DNA from: Telluria antibiotica
GTDB taxonomy: Bacteria > Pseudomonadota > Gammaproteobacteria > Burkholderiales > Burkholderiaceae_D
Reading direction: 5' to 3'
NCBI RefSeq assembly: GCF_011682055.1
Contig: NZ_JAAQOM010000014.1
Span: 124,001 to 188,000, forward strand
DNA length: 64,000 bases
Shown: positions 17,632 to 25,773 of the stretch, piece after piece
How positions within the stretch are numbered: the first letter of the stretch is position 1
How the letters are laid out: every line of letters starts with the position of its first letter
Position numbers and translations under genes: made by a program
Notes under the pieces: model-generated
Told to the model about the DNA's origin: nothing
Databases searched by the model: none
Seen by the model: only the letters and a program-made list of their open reading frames with translations

Positions 17632-17724
17632 TCAGCCCTTGCGCTTGCGGCGCGACAGTGCCAGGCCGGTCAGGCCCAGCCCGACCAGGGGCAGCGACAT
17701 GTCGGCACACGGGTTGCCCGCGGT
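17632..17724 (-). pseudogene. Orphan PEP-CTERM-like C-terminal tail
   Basis: Reading leftward, this open stretch ends in a 22-residue segment starting at an ATG at 17700: SLPLVGLGLTGLALSRRKRK, then G and stop. A Leu/Gly-rich helix followed by a basic cluster is the layout of a PEP-CTERM protein-sorting tail. The usual Pro-Glu-Pro is absent (the bases read N-P-C-A-D), and an in-frame stop lies eight codons before the ATG. It looks like the remaining end of a gene whose body has been lost, possibly when the neighbouring peptide cassette was inserted. Confidence 0.5.
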
Positions 17725-17841
17725 TTAATTCCTATTTGCAATGATATTTCTCAACGTAAATTTGCGACTCCATTGAGCTAACGCCAGGGTTGGATTTGCC
17801 CCGTTTCAAACTGCGGGTCCGCGAGCCGCCTAGCATGGATT

Positions 17842-17871
17842 CCCGGGTACCGGCTGCGGCCGATACCCGGG
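17842..17871. promoter_or_regulatory. Inverted repeat in the leader of the His-rich peptide gene
   Basis: CCCGGGTA and TACCCGGG face each other across a 14-base GC-rich spacer that can also partly pair, ending 34 bases before the peptide start codon. No T-run follows. It could be an operator or a stable 5' leader hairpin. The rest of 17725-17905 shows no gene. Confidence 0.4.
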
Positions 17872-17905
17872 GGCGTCTTGCCCGGTTTTCATCATGGAGA
17901 ACATC

Positions 17906-18115
17906 ATGCGCAAACTGAAGAGCAACGAACTGCAACACGTCTACGGCGGCTGTAACTCGGGCGGCGGTGGCAGCGGTGGCAGCGGCGGCAGCGGCCACAA
18001 ACACAGCCACAGCCACAATCACAGCCACAGCCATAACCATAGCCACAGCCACAATCACAGCCACAGCCACAATCACAGCCACAGCGGCGGTGGCGGTGGC
18101 GGCTGCGGCTGCTGA
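17906..18115 (+). CDS. Double-glycine leader, histidine-lattice peptide precursor
   Basis: This 69-residue precursor has leader MRKLKSNELQHVYGG, matching the double-glycine pattern L-x-S-x-E-L-x-x-V-x-G-G. The 54-residue core after the GG starts C-N-S, then Gly/Ser-rich linker, then 30 residues in which every second residue is His (15 His, with K, S or N between), then six Gly and C-G-C. An ATG at 17906 with GGAG six bases upstream is chosen; an ATG at 17894 overlaps that binding site. No known bacteriocin core is recognised. The His lattice suggests metal binding, which is inference. Three exporter-cassette genes follow. Confidence 0.82.
   Translation: MRKLKSNELQHVYGGCNSGGGGSGGSGGSGHKHSHSHNHSHSHNHSHSHNHSHSHNHSHSGGGGGGCGC
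17996..18085 (+). repeat. In-frame tandem repeat coding alternating histidines
   Basis: Ninety bases encode H-K followed by repeats of the six-residue unit H-S-H-S-H-N (18-base unit, CAC/CAT with AGC and AAT/AAC). Synonymous third-base differences (CAC/CAT, AAC/AAT) lie in the middle copies, so the protein repeat is kept while the DNA has begun to diverge. Copy number is likely to vary between strains. Confidence 0.9.
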
Positions 18116-18129
18116 TCCGGTTCGCCCGT

Positions 18130-18147
18130 CCGGCCTGAACAGGCCGG
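18130..18147. promoter_or_regulatory. Hairpin between precursor and downstream genes
   Basis: CCGGCCT-GAAC-AGGCCGG is a perfect 7-bp stem with a 4-base loop, 14 bases after the precursor stop and 90 bases before the next gene. It has no T-tract. It could partly stop transcription or protect the precursor mRNA from 3' decay, which would give more precursor than exporter, as is usual in such cassettes. This is inference. Confidence 0.4.
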
Positions 18148-18236
18148 TACGAACGCGGCGTGCGCCGGGACGGTCGTCAGCGACGCTCCCGGCGCCGGTC
18201 CGCACGTTGTGTGTTCACTCGAGCAGGAGTCCCACC

Positions 18237-19193
18237 ATGAAACGAGAATCCGCCCCCGCTGCCGCCATCGCCTCGCTGGAGCAAGCGCCGCACCACGAAG
18301 CCTGGCTGCTCGGCCAAGCGCCCATGCGCAAATACCTCGATTTCGTCGGTGACGTCGGTGTGCCCGGCCTGAACGGCGCGCGTCCCGATCTCGTGCGCGA
18401 ATGGACGGCTGCCGAGCTGGTCTACGAGGAACTGGAGCGCAGCGAGGCCGGCAGCGCCGACCACCCTGCGTGCCCGCCGCTCGACCCCGCGCTCGAGCCG
18501 CTGGTCGAACAAGTGCTGGCGAGCCCGCGCTACACGCGCACGTTCGACAGCCTGCCGACCAGTGTCCGGATGGTCGACCTGGCCCGCCTGGTCGTCTGCC
18601 AGAACCACGTCACGCAGACGTTCGTCGACGGCATCCGCGCGCGCCTCGGGCCGGACCCCGACCCCGTCACGTTATTCCACTGCTGCCTGCCGCTGGACGC
18701 GGGCACGAGCCCGGTCGAGATCCGCACGATGGGATCGAAGCGCTATCAATTCCGCTCGCCGTCCACCGATTTCCGCTTCCACGAATCGGTGATGCTGCGC
18801 GAGGACCAGCTGAGCGGTCACGAGGCGTTCGGCGCGATCGCCGGCGCGCTCGGCCTGGTCGTCGGATTCAGCTGCAATTTCATGAATGCCGTATGCGACG
18901 CCGACAGCGGGCGCCTGCTGCTGCACAACGGCTACCACCGCGCTTGCGCGCTGCTCGCGCTGGGCGTGCGCTATGCGCCGTGCGTCGTGCAGACCGTCGG
19001 CTCGCGCGACGAGCTCGACATCGTCGCCAAGCCGGTCGTCGCCAACGATCCCGGCTACTTCTTCAACGCGCCGCGCCCGCCCTTGCTCAAGGATTTCCTT
19101 GAGCCGCGCGTCTGCAAACAGGTGCCGATCAAGCGCATGGTGCGCGTCATCGAACTCAGTTACGAAGTGCGCGACTACTTCATGGAAGCATGA
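18237..19193 (+). CDS. Unrecognised 318-residue protein of the peptide cassette, possible modifying enzyme
   Basis: I do not recognise this family. There is no signal peptide or membrane helix, so it is probably cytoplasmic. Nine cysteines are spread through it (for example the pair at 149-150). The segment LLLHNGYHRACALLALGV (about 227-244) resembles the G-x-H-R motif followed by A-L-x-x-L-G in ParB/sulfiredoxin-fold proteins, and VCDADSGRLL just before fits the preceding strands. That likeness is weak and read by eye. Position between precursor and export genes, with AGGAG (18225-18229) seven bases before the start and a 4-base overlap with the adaptor gene, suggests a role in maturing, escorting or giving self-protection from the His-rich peptide. 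Confidence 0.7.
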   Translation: MKRESAPAAAIASLEQAPHHEAWLLGQAPMRKYLDFVGDVGVPGLNGARPDLVREWTAAELVYEELERSEAGSADHPACPPLDPALEPLVEQVLASPRYTRTFDSLPTSVRMVDLARLVVCQNHVTQTFVDGIRARLGPDPDPVTLFHCCLPLDAGTSPVEIRTMGSKRYQFRSPSTDFRFHESVMLREDQLSGHEAFGAIAGALGLVVGFSCNFMNAVCDADSGRLLLHNGYHRACALLALGVRYAPCVVQTVGSRDELDIVAKPVVANDPGYFFNAPRPPLLKDFLEPRVCKQVPIKRMVRVIELSYEVRDYFMEA

Positions 19194-20506
19194 TGGACGG
19201 CTCGGGGGGCGGGTACGGCCGGGACGACGACGCGGCGCTGCCGCTGTTCCGGCCCCAGTTGTTGCAGGAACGGCAGACGCAGTGGCTGGGCACCGTCCTG
19301 CTCAAGCCGCGCCCGATGCACGTCGGGTTCGCCGCCCTCGCGGCGCTGACGGTGGCCGCCATCGTCAGTGCGCTGTGCCTGGCCAGCTACACGAGCAAGG
19401 CGCGCGTATCCGGCTGGCTCATGCCGGCACAGGGCATGGTGCGCGTGTTCGCGCCGCGTGCGGCAGTGGCGACCCGCGTCTTCGTGCGCGAGGGCGACAC
19501 GGTCGCGCAGGGTCAGCCGCTGGTGGGGCTGTCGGCCGAGGAACGCAGCGCGGCCCTGGGCGACACGCAGGCGCGCGTGGCGCGCGAACTCGAGGCCCAG
19601 CGCGACAGCCTGAGCGCGGAAGGGCAGCGCAGCGACCAGTTGCTGCGCCAGCAGCGCGCCAACCTGGCCGGGCGCGTGGCGGCCGTGCGCCAGGAGGAGC
19701 ACGGCATGGAGCAGGAAATCGCACTGCAGAAGACGCGGACCGAAATGGCGCGCCAATGGGAGACGCGGCTGCGCGACTTGCAGAAGATCGGCTTCGTGCT
19801 CGAACAGCAGGTGCGCGGCGCGGCCGAAGATACGGTCGAACAGACCGCGCGCGGCCAGACGCTGGAGCGCAACCTGATCACCCTGGGGCGCGAGCGTGCC
19901 GCCCTCGAGGGCGAATTGAAGGACATCCCGGTGCGCATGGCGGCGCAGGAGGAGACGGTCAAGCGCGGCCTGGCCGCGACAGCGCGCGACCTGGCCGAAA
20001 CCGAGGCGAGGCGCGCCCTGACGATTCCGGCACCGCAGGCCGGCACCGTGACCGCGATCCACGCCACGCCAGGGGCCGCCGCGCATCCCGAGATACCGCT
20101 GCTGTCGATCGTGCCGCAGGGCGCGCGCCTCCAGGCGCACCTGTATGCGCCCAGCCGCGCGGTCGGCTTCGTGCGTGCGGGGCAGGGCGTCCTGCTGCGC
20201 TATCGGGCCTACCCGTACCAGAAGTTCGGCCACTATCGCGGCACCATCGCGAGCGTGTCGCGCAGCGTGATCGAGCCGTCCGAACTGCCGCCCGGGTTCG
20301 CGTCCGGCACCGCATCGGGAGGGGGCGCCGAGCCACTGTACCGGATCGTCGTCGACCTCGAGCGCCAGGACGTGACGGCCTACGGCAAGGCGGTGCCGCT
20401 GCAGCCCGGCATGCAGCTCGACGCCGACATCCTGCTCGACCGCCGCCGCTTGTACGAATGGGTACTCGACCCCTTGTTCACGCTGACCGGGAGCTGGCAC
20501 CGATGA
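19190..20506 (+). CDS. HlyD-family membrane-fusion adaptor for peptide export
   Basis: This 438-residue periplasmic adaptor has one membrane helix (about residues 45-67), then a short lipoyl-type half-motif (VFAPRAAVATRVFVREGDTV), a long coiled-coil hairpin (about 125-270) and the second half-motif ALTIPAPQAGTVTAIHATPG. The architecture is that of HlyD/CvaA adaptors in type I secretion. ATG at 19190 overlaps the previous stop; a second ATG follows at once at 19193. It overlaps the exporter start by four bases. Confidence 0.9.
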   Translation: MMDGSGGGYGRDDDAALPLFRPQLLQERQTQWLGTVLLKPRPMHVGFAALAALTVAAIVSALCLASYTSKARVSGWLMPAQGMVRVFAPRAAVATRVFVREGDTVAQGQPLVGLSAEERSAALGDTQARVARELEAQRDSLSAEGQRSDQLLRQQRANLAGRVAAVRQEEHGMEQEIALQKTRTEMARQWETRLRDLQKIGFVLEQQVRGAAEDTVEQTARGQTLERNLITLGRERAALEGELKDIPVRMAAQEETVKRGLAATARDLAETEARRALTIPAPQAGTVTAIHATPGAAAHPEIPLLSIVPQGARLQAHLYAPSRAVGFVRAGQGVLLRYRAYPYQKFGHYRGTIASVSRSVIEPSELPPGFASGTASGGGAEPLYRIVVDLERQDVTAYGKAVPLQPGMQLDADILLDRRRLYEWVLDPLFTLTGSWHR

Positions 20507-22659
20507 CACAGACCGACTACGGCGCCATGCTGGGCACGCGCCTGCCCCTGATCCTGCAGACCGAGGCGGCCGAATGCGGCCTGGCGTGCCTCGCGATGGT
20601 CGCGTGCTGGCACGGCGGCGACACCGGCCTGTCGGCGTTGCGACGCCGTTTCGGCCTGTCGCTGCGCGGCGCGTCGCTCAAGGACCTCGTCGAGATCGCC
20701 GGCCATATCGGCTTCGCCGCACGCCCGCTGCGCCTGGAGCCGGACGAGCTGCCGCTGTTGTCCACGCCCTGCATCCTGCACTGGGACCTGAGCCACTTCG
20801 TCGTGCTCAAGCGCGCGGGCGCGGGCGCCGTCGTGATCCACGACCCCGCCTTCGGCGTGCGCCGCCTGTCGCGCGCCGAGGCGCAGCGCCATTTCACGGG
20901 CGTCGCGCTGGAACTGAGCCCGGCCCGGCCGTTCGTGCCGCCCGACCCGGAGCCGCGCCTGCGCGTGCGCGCGCTGTTCGGCCGCATCGTCGGTGTCAAG
21001 CGCTCGCTGCTGCTGCTGGCGGCGATGGCGCTGGCCATCGAGACGCTGGGCGTCACGACACCGTTCTTCATGCAGTGGATCGTCGACGAAGCGCTGGTGA
21101 GCGCCGACCACGACCTGCTGCTCACGCTCGCCTGCGCGCTGCTGTTCATGCTGATGCTGCGCGTGGCGATCAACGCGATGCGCGGCATTACCCTGATCGC
21201 GATCTCCAGCACGATCAAGGTGGCGGGACGGGGCGGCCTGTTCGGGCACCTCGTTCGGCTGCCGGCCCGCTACTTCGAGAGTCGCCACCTGGGCGACGTC
21301 ATGTCACGCTTCGGCGCCCAGGAAACCATCCTGCAGGCGCTCACCACGGACCTCGTGGAGATCATGCTGGACGGCCTGATGTCGGCGGTGACGCTGGCCG
21401 CGATGCTGTGCTACGCCCCGGGCCTGGCCGGCATCGTGCTGGCGGGCGGCCTGCTGTACGCGCTCGTGCGCGCGCTGTCGTACTCGTCCCTGCGCAATGC
21501 CCAGGCCGAGTCCATCGTCTGGGGCGCGCGGCGCGACAGCCACTTCCTGGAAACCTTGCGCGGCATGAAGACCATCAAGCTGTTCAACGCGCAGGCATCG
21601 CGCCAGACGCACTGGGTCAACCTGCTCGTGCAGACGGTGAACCGGCAGGTGACGACGCAGCGGCTGGGCGTGATGTTCCGCGCCGTAAACGGGGGGCTGA
21701 TCGGCGTGGTCGGCGTGCTGGTGATCTGGCTGGGTGCCGAACGCGCGCTGGCCAACGAGTTCTCCGTCGGGATGCTGCTGGCCTTCATCAGCTACAAGGA
21801 CCAGTTCCTGTCCCGGATCAGCGCCCTGATCGACAAGGCGCTCGACCTGTGCATGTTGCGCCTGCACGCCGAGCGCCTCGCCGACATCGCGCTGACACCG
21901 GCGGAACCGGACGACGCGCCGCACACCGGGCCGCAATGCGGCGGGCCGCTGGCCATCGCACTGCGCGGCCTGCGTTTCCGCTACGGTGCCAGCGATCCGT
22001 GGATCCTGGACGGGATCGACCTGGACATCGGGCCGGGCGAATCGGTGGCGATCGTCGGCCCGTCCGGCTGCGGCAAGACAACGTTGCTGCGCCTGCTGGC
22101 CAGCCTGCTCGAACCGACCGCGGGCGAGATCGTCGTCGACGGGCGCCCGCTGGCGCCCGGCGCGGCCGGCCGTTACCGGGCGCTGATCGGCGTCGTGCTG
22201 CAGGACGACCAGTTGTTCGCCGGTTCCATCGCCGACAACATCAGCTTTTTTGCCGACGCGCCCGACCAGGAGCGCATCGAAGCCTGCGCGCGCAAGGCGG
22301 CCGTGCTGGATGACGTGCGCGCGATGCCGATGGGTTTTCACACGCTGATCGGCGACATGGGGACCGTGCTGTCTGGCGGCCAGAAGCAGCGTGTCCTGAT
22401 CGCGCGGGCGCTGTACCGCGAGCCCGGCCTGCTGCTGCTGGATGAGGCCACCAGCCACCTGGACCTGGCGCGCGAACGTTCCGTCAACATCGCGGTCGCG
22501 CAACTGCCGATGACGCGCATCGTCGTGGCGCACCGGCGCGAGACGATTCTTGCGGCCGACCGCATCATCGTGCTGGAGAAGGGGAAAATCGCAGCCGACC
22601 TGCGCGGGCCGAACGGCCGCGCGCATTTTCTCGCGATGAGCGCCGCGGCGCTGGAGTAG
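20503..22659 (+). CDS. Peptidase-containing ABC exporter (C39 domain)
   Basis: This 718-residue protein has three parts. The N-terminal C39 peptidase has a catalytic triad visible as Cys25 (TEAAECGLACLAMV), His98 (LSHFVVL) and Asp114 (IHDPAFG), so it should cut leaders after Gly-Gly. Next comes a transmembrane domain of about six helices (about 165-440). The ABC ATPase has Walker A VGPSGCGKTT, signature LSGGQKQR and Walker B LLLLDEATSHLD. Such proteins both cleave and export double-glycine peptides. The gene is coupled to the adaptor and ends the cassette; no outer-membrane TolC-type gene is adjacent. Confidence 0.93.
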   Translation: MTQTDYGAMLGTRLPLILQTEAAECGLACLAMVACWHGGDTGLSALRRRFGLSLRGASLKDLVEIAGHIGFAARPLRLEPDELPLLSTPCILHWDLSHFVVLKRAGAGAVVIHDPAFGVRRLSRAEAQRHFTGVALELSPARPFVPPDPEPRLRVRALFGRIVGVKRSLLLLAAMALAIETLGVTTPFFMQWIVDEALVSADHDLLLTLACALLFMLMLRVAINAMRGITLIAISSTIKVAGRGGLFGHLVRLPARYFESRHLGDVMSRFGAQETILQALTTDLVEIMLDGLMSAVTLAAMLCYAPGLAGIVLAGGLLYALVRALSYSSLRNAQAESIVWGARRDSHFLETLRGMKTIKLFNAQASRQTHWVNLLVQTVNRQVTTQRLGVMFRAVNGGLIGVVGVLVIWLGAERALANEFSVGMLLAFISYKDQFLSRISALIDKALDLCMLRLHAERLADIALTPAEPDDAPHTGPQCGGPLAIALRGLRFRYGASDPWILDGIDLDIGPGESVAIVGPSGCGKTTLLRLLASLLEPTAGEIVVDGRPLAPGAAGRYRALIGVVLQDDQLFAGSIADNISFFADAPDQERIEACARKAAVLDDVRAMPMGFHTLIGDMGTVLSGGQKQRVLIARALYREPGLLLLDEATSHLDLARERSVNIAVAQLPMTRIVVAHRRETILAADRIIVLEKGKIAADLRGPNGRAHFLAMSAAALE

Positions 22660-22735
22660 TCCGCCGCCGGACTATCCCGGCTGGCATGGAACGCTGCGCC
22701 GATGGGCTGCCTGCTCGGGAGGAGTCAATTCAGCG

Positions 22736-23113
22736 TCAAGTCGGTGGAAGATAGAACTTCCAACATTCCGACGGCTTGCTGACGTAACGCCACTCGACGA
22801 TCTGCTCACGTGAGTCGACCACAAAGGAATAAGAGCACCCTGGCGGGACGACCTCGAACACATATTCCTTCAAACCTTGCAGGTCGCGCACTGCCACGAG
22901 ATGGCCGCACGCTTCGTATCTGCCCGGGGAGATAGAAAAATCGCAGGCCACATGCAGGTAACTTCCAACGCGCGCAGAATGCCCGCGTTCGAACTGCCCT
23001 TTTCGATCTCGCATCAATTCCTGTGTGGTCGCGATTGCGGGCACGATGAGCACGGCGCCGCATCCATGCAGGCAGAGGAGTAGTCCGATCAACCAGAGAC
23101 GTGCACGCGGCAT
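22736..23113 (-). CDS. Hypothetical small lipoprotein
   Basis: This 125-residue protein has a hydrophobic signal (LWLIGLLLCLHGC) ending in the lipobox L-H-G-C, with lipid attachment expected at Cys18. The mature part has four further Cys (C57, C68, C92, C116), which may form disulfides in the periplasm. No family recognised. It is transcribed toward the exporter gene and lies downstream of the next minus-strand membrane gene, 51 bases away. Confidence 0.6.
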   Translation of the reverse strand: MPRARLWLIGLLLCLHGCGAVLIVPAIATTQELMRDRKGQFERGHSARVGSYLHVACDFSISPGRYEACGHLVAVRDLQGLKEYVFEVVPPGCSYSFVVDSREQIVEWRYVSKPSECWKFYLPPT

Positions 23114-23164
23114 ATAGGGAAGTCACCGTTTATTTTTTATGGATGAGCAGCCTGATAAGACGAG

Positions 23165-23446
23165 CTAATTGTGCAGGAACGTTGTCGAAATTATGCAGAG
23201 CATACCGCCGCCGAAAGTCAACCAAATGCAGAGGCGTGGGAAGTCGGATAGTCTGCTTCGACCAGCTTTGTAATAGGAAGGATTTAAAATGGCACCGGCT
23301 CCGATCATCGACAACCCCGCCACACCGACTAAGTCCCGAAGGGAACTCGCGCGGTCAAGCTCTGCGAGGGCGCCCAGCAAAAAAATCAACGCCAGCATCA
23401 CGCCAAGTAATCGTTGTTTTAATGGCAGCGCTGACCAGTTCAGCAT
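23165..23446 (-). CDS. Hypothetical small membrane protein
   Basis: This 93-residue protein has three hydrophobic stretches (about residues 12-27, 37-54 and 74-90), likely membrane spans. Upstream on its strand is a GAGGAG ribosome binding site six bases before the ATG. No family recognised. It probably forms a two-gene unit with the lipoprotein. The 236 bases between it and the next gene show no further coding sequence. Confidence 0.55.
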   Translation of the reverse strand: MLNWSALPLKQRLLGVMLALIFLLGALAELDRASSLRDLVGVAGLSMIGAGAILNPSYYKAGRSRLSDFPRLCIWLTFGGGMLCIISTTFLHN

Positions 23447-23682
23447 TCACTGCTCCTCAATGGATTGGTTATAGCGACAAATCGACCGCTTTTGCTTCTG
23501 GCCGCATCCAGCCGTTCAACCGAGCATAGCATCCTGCTGAGCCACAATAGTCACACAATGTCGCGAACGGTGGCGGGAGACCCAGCAGAGATAACGCATG
23601 CTGCAATAACGCGGCCGTTTTGATCCTATAAGTGCCCGTCGGCGAGAACAGGTCCTTGAATCGGCCTTAGCCAGCGAGACCT

Positions 23683-25770
23683 TTATTCGACCGTAACCGC
23701 CAGATCCCGCCCGTCCAGCGCCACCTGTCCCGCAAAATCCGCAGCGTAGATGCGCAGCAGATAATCCCCCGGCACCAGCCCATCCACGCGCCACGACCCG
23801 GGCAACGCCACGCCATCCTTCAGCGTGTTGTTGACGGCATAGGCAAACACGGTGGACTTGCTGCCGTAGACCGTGATGCCGCTGCGCTCCGCGTACAGCA
23901 GCTTCACCGCTTCGCGCTCGCGCGGCAGGCGGTCGTAGACTTGCGTGATGCGCGGCGCCTCGAATCCCGCGACCGGGCTGCCGTCCGCATGCAGCAGCTG
24001 GTACCCCACTTTGTACAGGCCGAGGCGGCGCCGCGCCAGGTTGCCGTCGACCTGGTCGTAGCCGGCAGCGACGATGGCGACGGTCCCGAGCGTGCGCGCC
24101 ACGTGCACGCGCCGGCCCTTCTTGCCCGGCAGACGCTGGCCGCTGGCGTCGTACAAGGCGATGCTCTCGATGCGGGGCGGCACCGTGTCGCGCAGGCCGA
24201 CGAACGGCAGCGTCAGCGGATTGACGGCCACGCCGCCGGGGTAGTACTCCATGTGCACGTGCGCCATCGGGTTGATGGTGCCGAGCGCGTCGCCGACGGC
24301 GAAGCGGGCGCCGCGCCGTACGCGCACGCGTTCCGGCTTGCCGTTCGCGCCGCGCAGCAGCTGGAAGCGCGGGTCGAGCGCCTTGCCCGATGCGTCGCGG
24401 CCCACGCGCATGTGGATGTACGCGAGCGGGCCGATGCTCATGCCTTCGCCCAGCTCGCCGAATGCCCAGTTCGGATAAGGGTCGCTGACGGTCGCAGGCA
24501 GGATCGCGAGCACGCGCGCGCCCACATCGGCCCGGATGTCCAGGCCCCCGTGGAAGTGGTCGCGGTTTTCCCCGTCGTAGCTGCCGCGCACTTCGCCCAT
24601 CACGCCCACGACTTCGTGCACTTCCTGTTGCGGCGCCACCGGCCAGGGCAGGGGTGTCGTCGTCGGCAGCGCCGGCGGCATGTCGGATGGCGCCGGCGTG
24701 CCGGGGCGAGGTGGCGCCAGTGCGAACACCCGCAGCGCGCGGCCATCCGTCGCCACGAGCGTACCGTCGCGCCGCACCGCGATGCCGCGCGGCGCGTACA
24801 GCCGCACGCTGCCGTCGCTCGCAAAGCTGCTGCCCGCGGGACGGTCGGCGTCCGGCAGCGCATGATACTGCCCGCCCGGATCGAACTGCAGGATGCGTCC
24901 ACCCGCGCCGCTCGCATACACATAGCCGTCGTGCGTCAGCGCCAGCGCGACGGGGCGGTGCAGCAGCGGGTGCCGTTCGTCCTCGGGCGCGCGCGCGAAC
25001 GTCGTCACGGCGCCGGTCTTGTCGATGCGCCGGATCGCGTCGTTGCCCGTGTCGGCGACGAACAGCACGCCGTGCTTGTCGACGGCGATGCCGCTCGGCG
25101 TGTCGAATGCGGCCGTGCTGCCCGTGCCGTCGATGTCGTCGGGCGCGCCGCTGCCGGCCACCGTCGTCACCGCGCCGTCCTTGCCGAGGCGGCGGATGCG
25201 GTCGTTGTAGGTGTCGGCGACGTAGACGATGCCCGCGTGGTCGACGGCCACGCCGACCGGCCCGTCGAAGCGCGCGGCGCGGCCGACCGCATCGACGTAG
25301 CCGGCGTCGCCGCCGCCCGCCAGCGTCGTCACGGCACCGTCAGGCGCCACTTTGCGGATCGCGTTGTTGCGGGTGTCGGCGACGTAGAGATTACCGAGGC
25401 GGTCGATGGCCAGGGCCGATGGCGTGTCGAACGCCGCGGCCGCGCCGAGGCCATCCGCGAATCCCGCATGGCCGCCGGCGAAGGTGGTCATGCCGCCATC
25501 GGGCCCGATGCGGCGGATGCAGCTGCAATCGCCGCCGTCCGCCACGAACACGTTGCCGTGGGCGTCGACGACGGTCCCGAACGGATCGCCGAAGCGGCCC
25601 GCGAGCGGCGTCACGCGCGCGCGCCACGCGGCCTGCGTCGGTGGCTCGGCGGGCAACCAGAAGGCGCGGCCCGGCGTGGCGTTCTGGCGGGCGTTGAAGA
25701 CGTACAGCGCGGCCCCGCCGGCGAGAACGGCGAGGCCCGCGAACGCCGCGACGATCGTCGTGCGTTTCAC
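23683..25770 (-). CDS. Membrane-anchored NHL-repeat protein with M23-like peptidase domain
   Basis: This 695-residue protein starts with a single N-terminal membrane helix (about 5-25). Residues 55-350 contain NHL-type repeats marked by recurring V-A-D-T-x-N-x-x-I-R-x and F-D-x-P-x-G-I-A-V-D, which form a beta-propeller. A Pro-rich linker follows. Residues 385-520 then resemble LytM/M23 peptidases, with H-x-x-x-D (HFHGGLDI, H407/D411), H453 and H-x-H (AHVHMEYY, H504/H506). The last 170 residues look like beta-sandwich. The start is a GTG three bases after the DUF885 peptidase stop, with no clear ribosome binding site, so translation may be coupled. Confidence 0.75.
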   Translation of the reverse strand: MKRTTIVAAFAGLAVLAGGAALYVFNARQNATPGRAFWLPAEPPTQAAWRARVTPLAGRFGDPFGTVVDAHGNVFVADGGDCSCIRRIGPDGGMTTFAGGHAGFADGLGAAAAFDTPSALAIDRLGNLYVADTRNNAIRKVAPDGAVTTLAGGGDAGYVDAVGRAARFDGPVGVAVDHAGIVYVADTYNDRIRRLGKDGAVTTVAGSGAPDDIDGTGSTAAFDTPSGIAVDKHGVLFVADTGNDAIRRIDKTGAVTTFARAPEDERHPLLHRPVALALTHDGYVYASGAGGRILQFDPGGQYHALPDADRPAGSSFASDGSVRLYAPRGIAVRRDGTLVATDGRALRVFALAPPRPGTPAPSDMPPALPTTTPLPWPVAPQQEVHEVVGVMGEVRGSYDGENRDHFHGGLDIRADVGARVLAILPATVSDPYPNWAFGELGEGMSIGPLAYIHMRVGRDASGKALDPRFQLLRGANGKPERVRVRRGARFAVGDALGTINPMAHVHMEYYPGGVAVNPLTLPFVGLRDTVPPRIESIALYDASGQRLPGKKGRRVHVARTLGTVAIVAAGYDQVDGNLARRRLGLYKVGYQLLHADGSPVAGFEAPRITQVYDRLPREREAVKLLYAERSGITVYGSKSTVFAYAVNNTLKDGVALPGSWRVDGLVPGDYLLRIYAADFAGQVALDGRDLAVTVE

Positions 25771-25773
25771 GTG

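Noticed and set aside
17996..18085. CRISPR-like array
   Set aside because: The 18-base units are directly adjacent without unique spacers and keep one open reading frame; it is a coding tandem repeat.
17967..18236. N-terminal extension of the 318-residue cassette protein across the His-rich gene
   Set aside because: It reads the tandem repeat in another frame as Ala/Thr low complexity; the ATG at 18237 has a proper ribosome binding site.
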